From: CADEDH01 sp050330635 | GTDB lineage: Bacteria; Actinomycetota; Acidimicrobiia; Acidimicrobiales; SZUA-35 | NCBI GenBank assembly: GCA_050330635.1 | Contig: JBHJNQ010000017.1 | Location: forward strand, 142,270-206,269 | Direction: 5' to 3' | DNA: 64,000 nucleotides | Shown: positions 61,806-64,000 of the stretch, piece by piece | How positions within the stretch are numbered: the first letter of the stretch is position 1 | Layout: every line of letters begins with the position of its first letter | The notes under the pieces: model-generated | What the model was told of the DNA's origin: nothing | What the model saw: only the letters and a program-made list of their open reading frames with translations | Databases searched by the model: none | Program-made: the position numbers and the translations under genes

Positions 61806-61853
61806 ACCATCAAGCCGATCATCGCTTCGAGTCGGCCCGCCCCACCGCGAGCA

Positions 61854-62798
61854 ATGCGAGACACCCATGCTGAAAACGCAACCCGGGATCACGGCCGAAT
61901 GATCAGCCGAGAACGACTGGAGATGACGACCTTCGATCGCCGCACGCTCTGCTGGGCTGAATTCGGCCCCGAAGCGGGCCGGCCGGTCATGTTCTTCCAT
62001 GGCGGCAACGATTCCCGGCTCGCCGGGAGCCTGCTGGAAGCTGAGGCTCTTGCGATCGGTGTGCGACTGATCTGCCCGGAACGGCCGGGATTCGGCCGTT
62101 CGACCTTCCAGCCAGGTCGTGGCCTTCTCGACTGGTCGAGCGATGTCGAGCAACTGGCCGATCGACTGGATCTCGGATGGTTCGGAATCGTGGGCCACTC
62201 CGGCGGTGGGCCCCATGCGCTCGCGTGTGCAGCTGCCCTACCGGAACGGGTCGCAAGAGTCGCGACCGTGTCCTCGGTTGCTCCTCCACCAGCGACGAAC
62301 CGGGGGCTGCATCCCATGTTCCGCGTTGTCAACGCGTTGATGAATCACCCAACGCTCTACCGAACAGTCGCCCGCAGCCAACTCCGCCAGATGTCCAAAC
62401 ACGCGGACCATTGGTTGCGGGCATGGGCCAAGATGCAGCCGGCTGACGGCGCCATGTTCCGGGAGCAGCCGCGCATCGCGGCCATGGTCCTCGCCGAAAT
62501 GACCGAGGCCGTGCAAGCCGGCCCGGCTGGCCTCGTTCACGAGGCATCGCTCTACCACCGCAACTGGGGCTTCGAACTGTCGGCAATCCAGACCACGACC
62601 ACGGTATGGCACGGAGCCAGCGACCGTCAGGCGACCCCAGCGTGGGCACACTTCCTGGCCGACAACATCCCGTCCGCCTCGTTGACGCTGCTCGACGGGG
62701 CGGGCCACTTCTCGACACTCCTCGACAATGCCGCGACGATCCTCACCGAACTCGCAACGCCCAACACCGGGGCCGAAAACCGCAACGACCTCCCATGA
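61854..62798 (+). CDS. Alpha/beta hydrolase
   Basis: 314 aa from ATG at 61854; the fold begins at residue 24 (MTTFDRRTLCWAEFG), so starts at 61899 or 61923 are also plausible. FFHGGNDSRLAG is the oxyanion segment, GHSGGGPHALA holds the nucleophile Ser, TTTVWHGASDRQATP the Asp and LDGAGHFSTLLD the His. An Arg/Met-rich cap lies between. It is 48 nt after the SRPBCC gene and probably the last gene of the cluster controlled by the MmyB-like regulator. Confidence 0.87.
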   Translation: MRDTHAENATRDHGRMISRERLEMTTFDRRTLCWAEFGPEAGRPVMFFHGGNDSRLAGSLLEAEALAIGVRLICPERPGFGRSTFQPGRGLLDWSSDVEQLADRLDLGWFGIVGHSGGGPHALACAAALPERVARVATVSSVAPPPATNRGLHPMFRVVNALMNHPTLYRTVARSQLRQMSKHADHWLRAWAKMQPADGAMFREQPRIAAMVLAEMTEAVQAGPAGLVHEASLYHRNWGFELSAIQTTTTVWHGASDRQATPAWAHFLADNIPSASLTLLDGAGHFSTLLDNAATILTELATPNTGAENRNDLP

Positions 62799-62799
62799 C

Positions 62800-62904
62800 C
62801 AAGACGAAGATCTCGCGATCCTCATGCTCGCCAGCGTTACCAACCTTGCCGATCAAGAACTCGCAGACGCAATCGCCGACATCGTCTGGGCTGCGACCCG
62901 CTGA
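62800..62904 (+). pseudogene. Coding-like fragment after the hydrolase gene
   Basis: In one frame this stretch reads QDEDLAILMLASVTNLADQE, then LADAIADIVWAATR and a stop, with codon use like the neighbours but no start except an internal ATG at 62824. It looks like the C-terminal end of an unknown helical protein. The following 149 nt to the recombinase gene show nothing else. Confidence 0.3.
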
Positions 62905-63053
62905 TAGGGGCCGGCCGCACACTTCAGGGACACAGAATCACTACTCACCAGCGGCGAAGACGACTCGGCTTCGGCCCGAGCGGGGCGCTATTGATGGGGT
63001 GGAGCCTTGGTTATCGACCGGCGACGGTTGTGAGGCGACACCAGGAGGCCACC

Positions 63054-63815
63054 ATGGCCACAACAACAACAACAACCACTGCCACGGTCGAGCTCGTCCG
63101 CTGCGACGAGCCGCTCGATGTCGGCGAGCGTGCCGCGATCGCCGGGTTCCTCGCCGGCCACACCGGCAACACCCTGACCAGCTACACGACCGATCTGCGC
63201 CTGTTCGTTCAGTGGTGCACGAACAACGACCTCCGGCTGTTCGACGTCCGCCGAGCGCATCTGGAGATCTTCGGCCGGCACATGGAAGCCGATGGGAGGA
63301 TGCGCTCCACGGTCGCCCGCCGGCTCTCGACCCTGGGTTCGTTCTACCGGTACTGCCACGTCGAAGGGATCCTGGAACGCAACCCGGCCGCCAACGTCCG
63401 GCGCCCGAAGGTCGACGCCGAGTCCCGCACCCTCGGGCTCGATCGCAACGGACTCGGCGCCCTCCTTGTCCAGGCGGGACTCGGCACCGAACGCGACCAC
63501 GCGCTGATCTCGCTGCTGGCGTTGAACGGGCTGCGGATCAGCGAAGCCCTCGGCGCTGACATCGAGGCCATTGACATGGATCGCGGGCATCGGACGTTGG
63601 CGATCGTCCGCAAGGGCGGCAAGCACGTGATCATCCCGCTCGCGCCCCGCACTGCGAGAACGCTCGACCTGTACCTCGGCGAACGAACCAGCGGGCCGAT
63701 CTTCCTCGGCGCCAACGGCCAACGCATGGACCGCTACGCCGCGGATCGGACCGTGAAGCGCCTGGCGAAGCGGGCGGGGATCGCCAAGCGGATCTCGCCG
63801 CACAGCCTGCGCTAG
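63054..63815 (+). pseudogene. Tyrosine recombinase truncated before the Tyr nucleophile
   Basis: 253 aa from ATG at 63054 with AGGAGG 5 nt upstream. The N-terminal core-binding domain (TLTSYTTDLRLFVQWCTNND) and most of the catalytic domain are intact: R161 in NGLRISEALG, K187/K190 in VRKGGKHVIIPL and H250-x2-R253 in SPHSLR. The frame then ends in TAG, so the second His/Trp box and the Tyr are absent and it cannot complete strand exchange alone. The stop shares CTAG with the stop of the opposite gene, as if a rearrangement joined the two ends. A Thr-rich start (TTTTTTTAT) is unusual. Confidence 0.85.
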
Positions 63816-64000
63816 CCAGGCTTGTCGAATACGCCCTGGATGAACACCGTGCGCCCGGCGTCGGTGTTGCGCCCGGAGTTACTCATCTTGACGGCTGCCT
63901 GTTCTCCCAGCACGAGATGCATTCCAAGCGGAGGAGGGGCGCTGGAGCCGCTCGCACCCGACGCTTGCGCCTTCGCCTGCTGTGCCTTGCGCGCCGCCAC
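63812..64000 (-). CDS. C-terminal end of a probable SAM-dependent methyltransferase
   Basis: 62 codons enter from the right edge and end in a TAG at 63812-63814. After a Lys/Ala/Gln-rich stretch (KAQQAKAQASGASGSS) the text PPPLGMHLVLGEQAAVKMSN with GRNTDAGRTVFIQGVFDKPG resembles the tail of class I SAM-dependent methyltransferases (LGLHLVMGxDxxxKxxNxxRNxxEGRI), from memory only. The start and the SAM-binding motif lie outside the window. Confidence 0.5.
   Translation of the reverse strand: MAARKAQQAKAQASGASGSSAPPPLGMHLVLGEQAAVKMSNSGRNTDAGRTVFIQGVFDKPG

Overview
The window is a 64 kb piece of a high-GC chromosome (around 70% G+C by eye) with GTG and TTG starts, many 4-nt stop/start overlaps and the gene content of an actinobacterium: glucosyl-3-phosphoglycerate synthase, monomeric NADP-isocitrate dehydrogenase, luciferase-like (F420/FMN) oxidoreductases, an ECF41-type sigma factor, a Ser/Thr kinase with an FHA domain, DUF2510, and many acyl-CoA enzymes. 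The density of CoA-linked catabolism would suit Acidimicrobiia, but no marker gene is present to prove this. I saw no rRNA, tRNA, CRISPR array or complete insertion sequence.

Layout. 1-5.2 kb: a minus-strand operon with an SDR, an alpha/beta hydrolase lacking its nucleophile, a thiolase fold without the nucleophilic Cys, a DUF35 partner, a PHP phosphoesterase, two MaoC-fold proteins and a PAS protein cut by the window edge. This resembles the Ltp2/ChsH aldolase-hydratase complexes of steroid catabolism. 5.3-11.6 kb: Nudix, amidase, GNAT, then an AMP-ligase/crotonase/nitroreductase operon. 11.8-15.0 kb: TauE/SafE permease overlapping a kinase-FHA gene, then a cupin. 15.2-21.5 kb: a minus-strand acyl-CoA operon (two carboxyltransferases, class III CoA-transferase, crotonase, esterase). 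21.5-27.7 kb: LURP-one protein, a 4-oxalomesaconate tautomerase/LigI pair, hydrolase plus LLM oxidoreductase, acyl-CoA dehydrogenase. 27.8-32.2 kb: a tightly overlapped FAS1 lipoprotein/ABC ATPase/ABC-2 permease/coiled-coil operon. 32.3-44 kb: three MFS transporters, AroQ, a FlK-like thioesterase/SDR/broken P450 operon, a GGDEF-EAL protein and isocitrate dehydrogenase. 44-52 kb: D-aminoacylase, hydrolase, a double-domain CoA-transferase, a thioredoxin fusion, VOC and PhyH dioxygenase.

52.3-56.8 kb: gpgS is overlapped by a Cys-based phosphatase gene. Just downstream a MazF-type toxin-antitoxin pair lies between two copies of the 3' end of that phosphatase gene. Next is an autoregulated-looking ECF41 sigma/FAD-oxidoreductase operon with an exact match to the ECF41 promoter consensus as I recall it.

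56.9-63.8 kb looks acquired. It is bracketed by two incomplete tyrosine-recombinase genes and appears lower in GC. It carries a frameshifted rifamycin ADP-ribosyltransferase divergent from a TetR gene, and an MmyB-like regulator with a SnoaL/LLM/SRPBCC cluster. Two identical-architecture sites (TGAC-N7-GTCA) sit upstream of the regulator and of that cluster, so the regulator probably controls both. The window ends in the 3' end of a probable methyltransferase gene whose stop codon shares a CTAG with the stop of the truncated recombinase.
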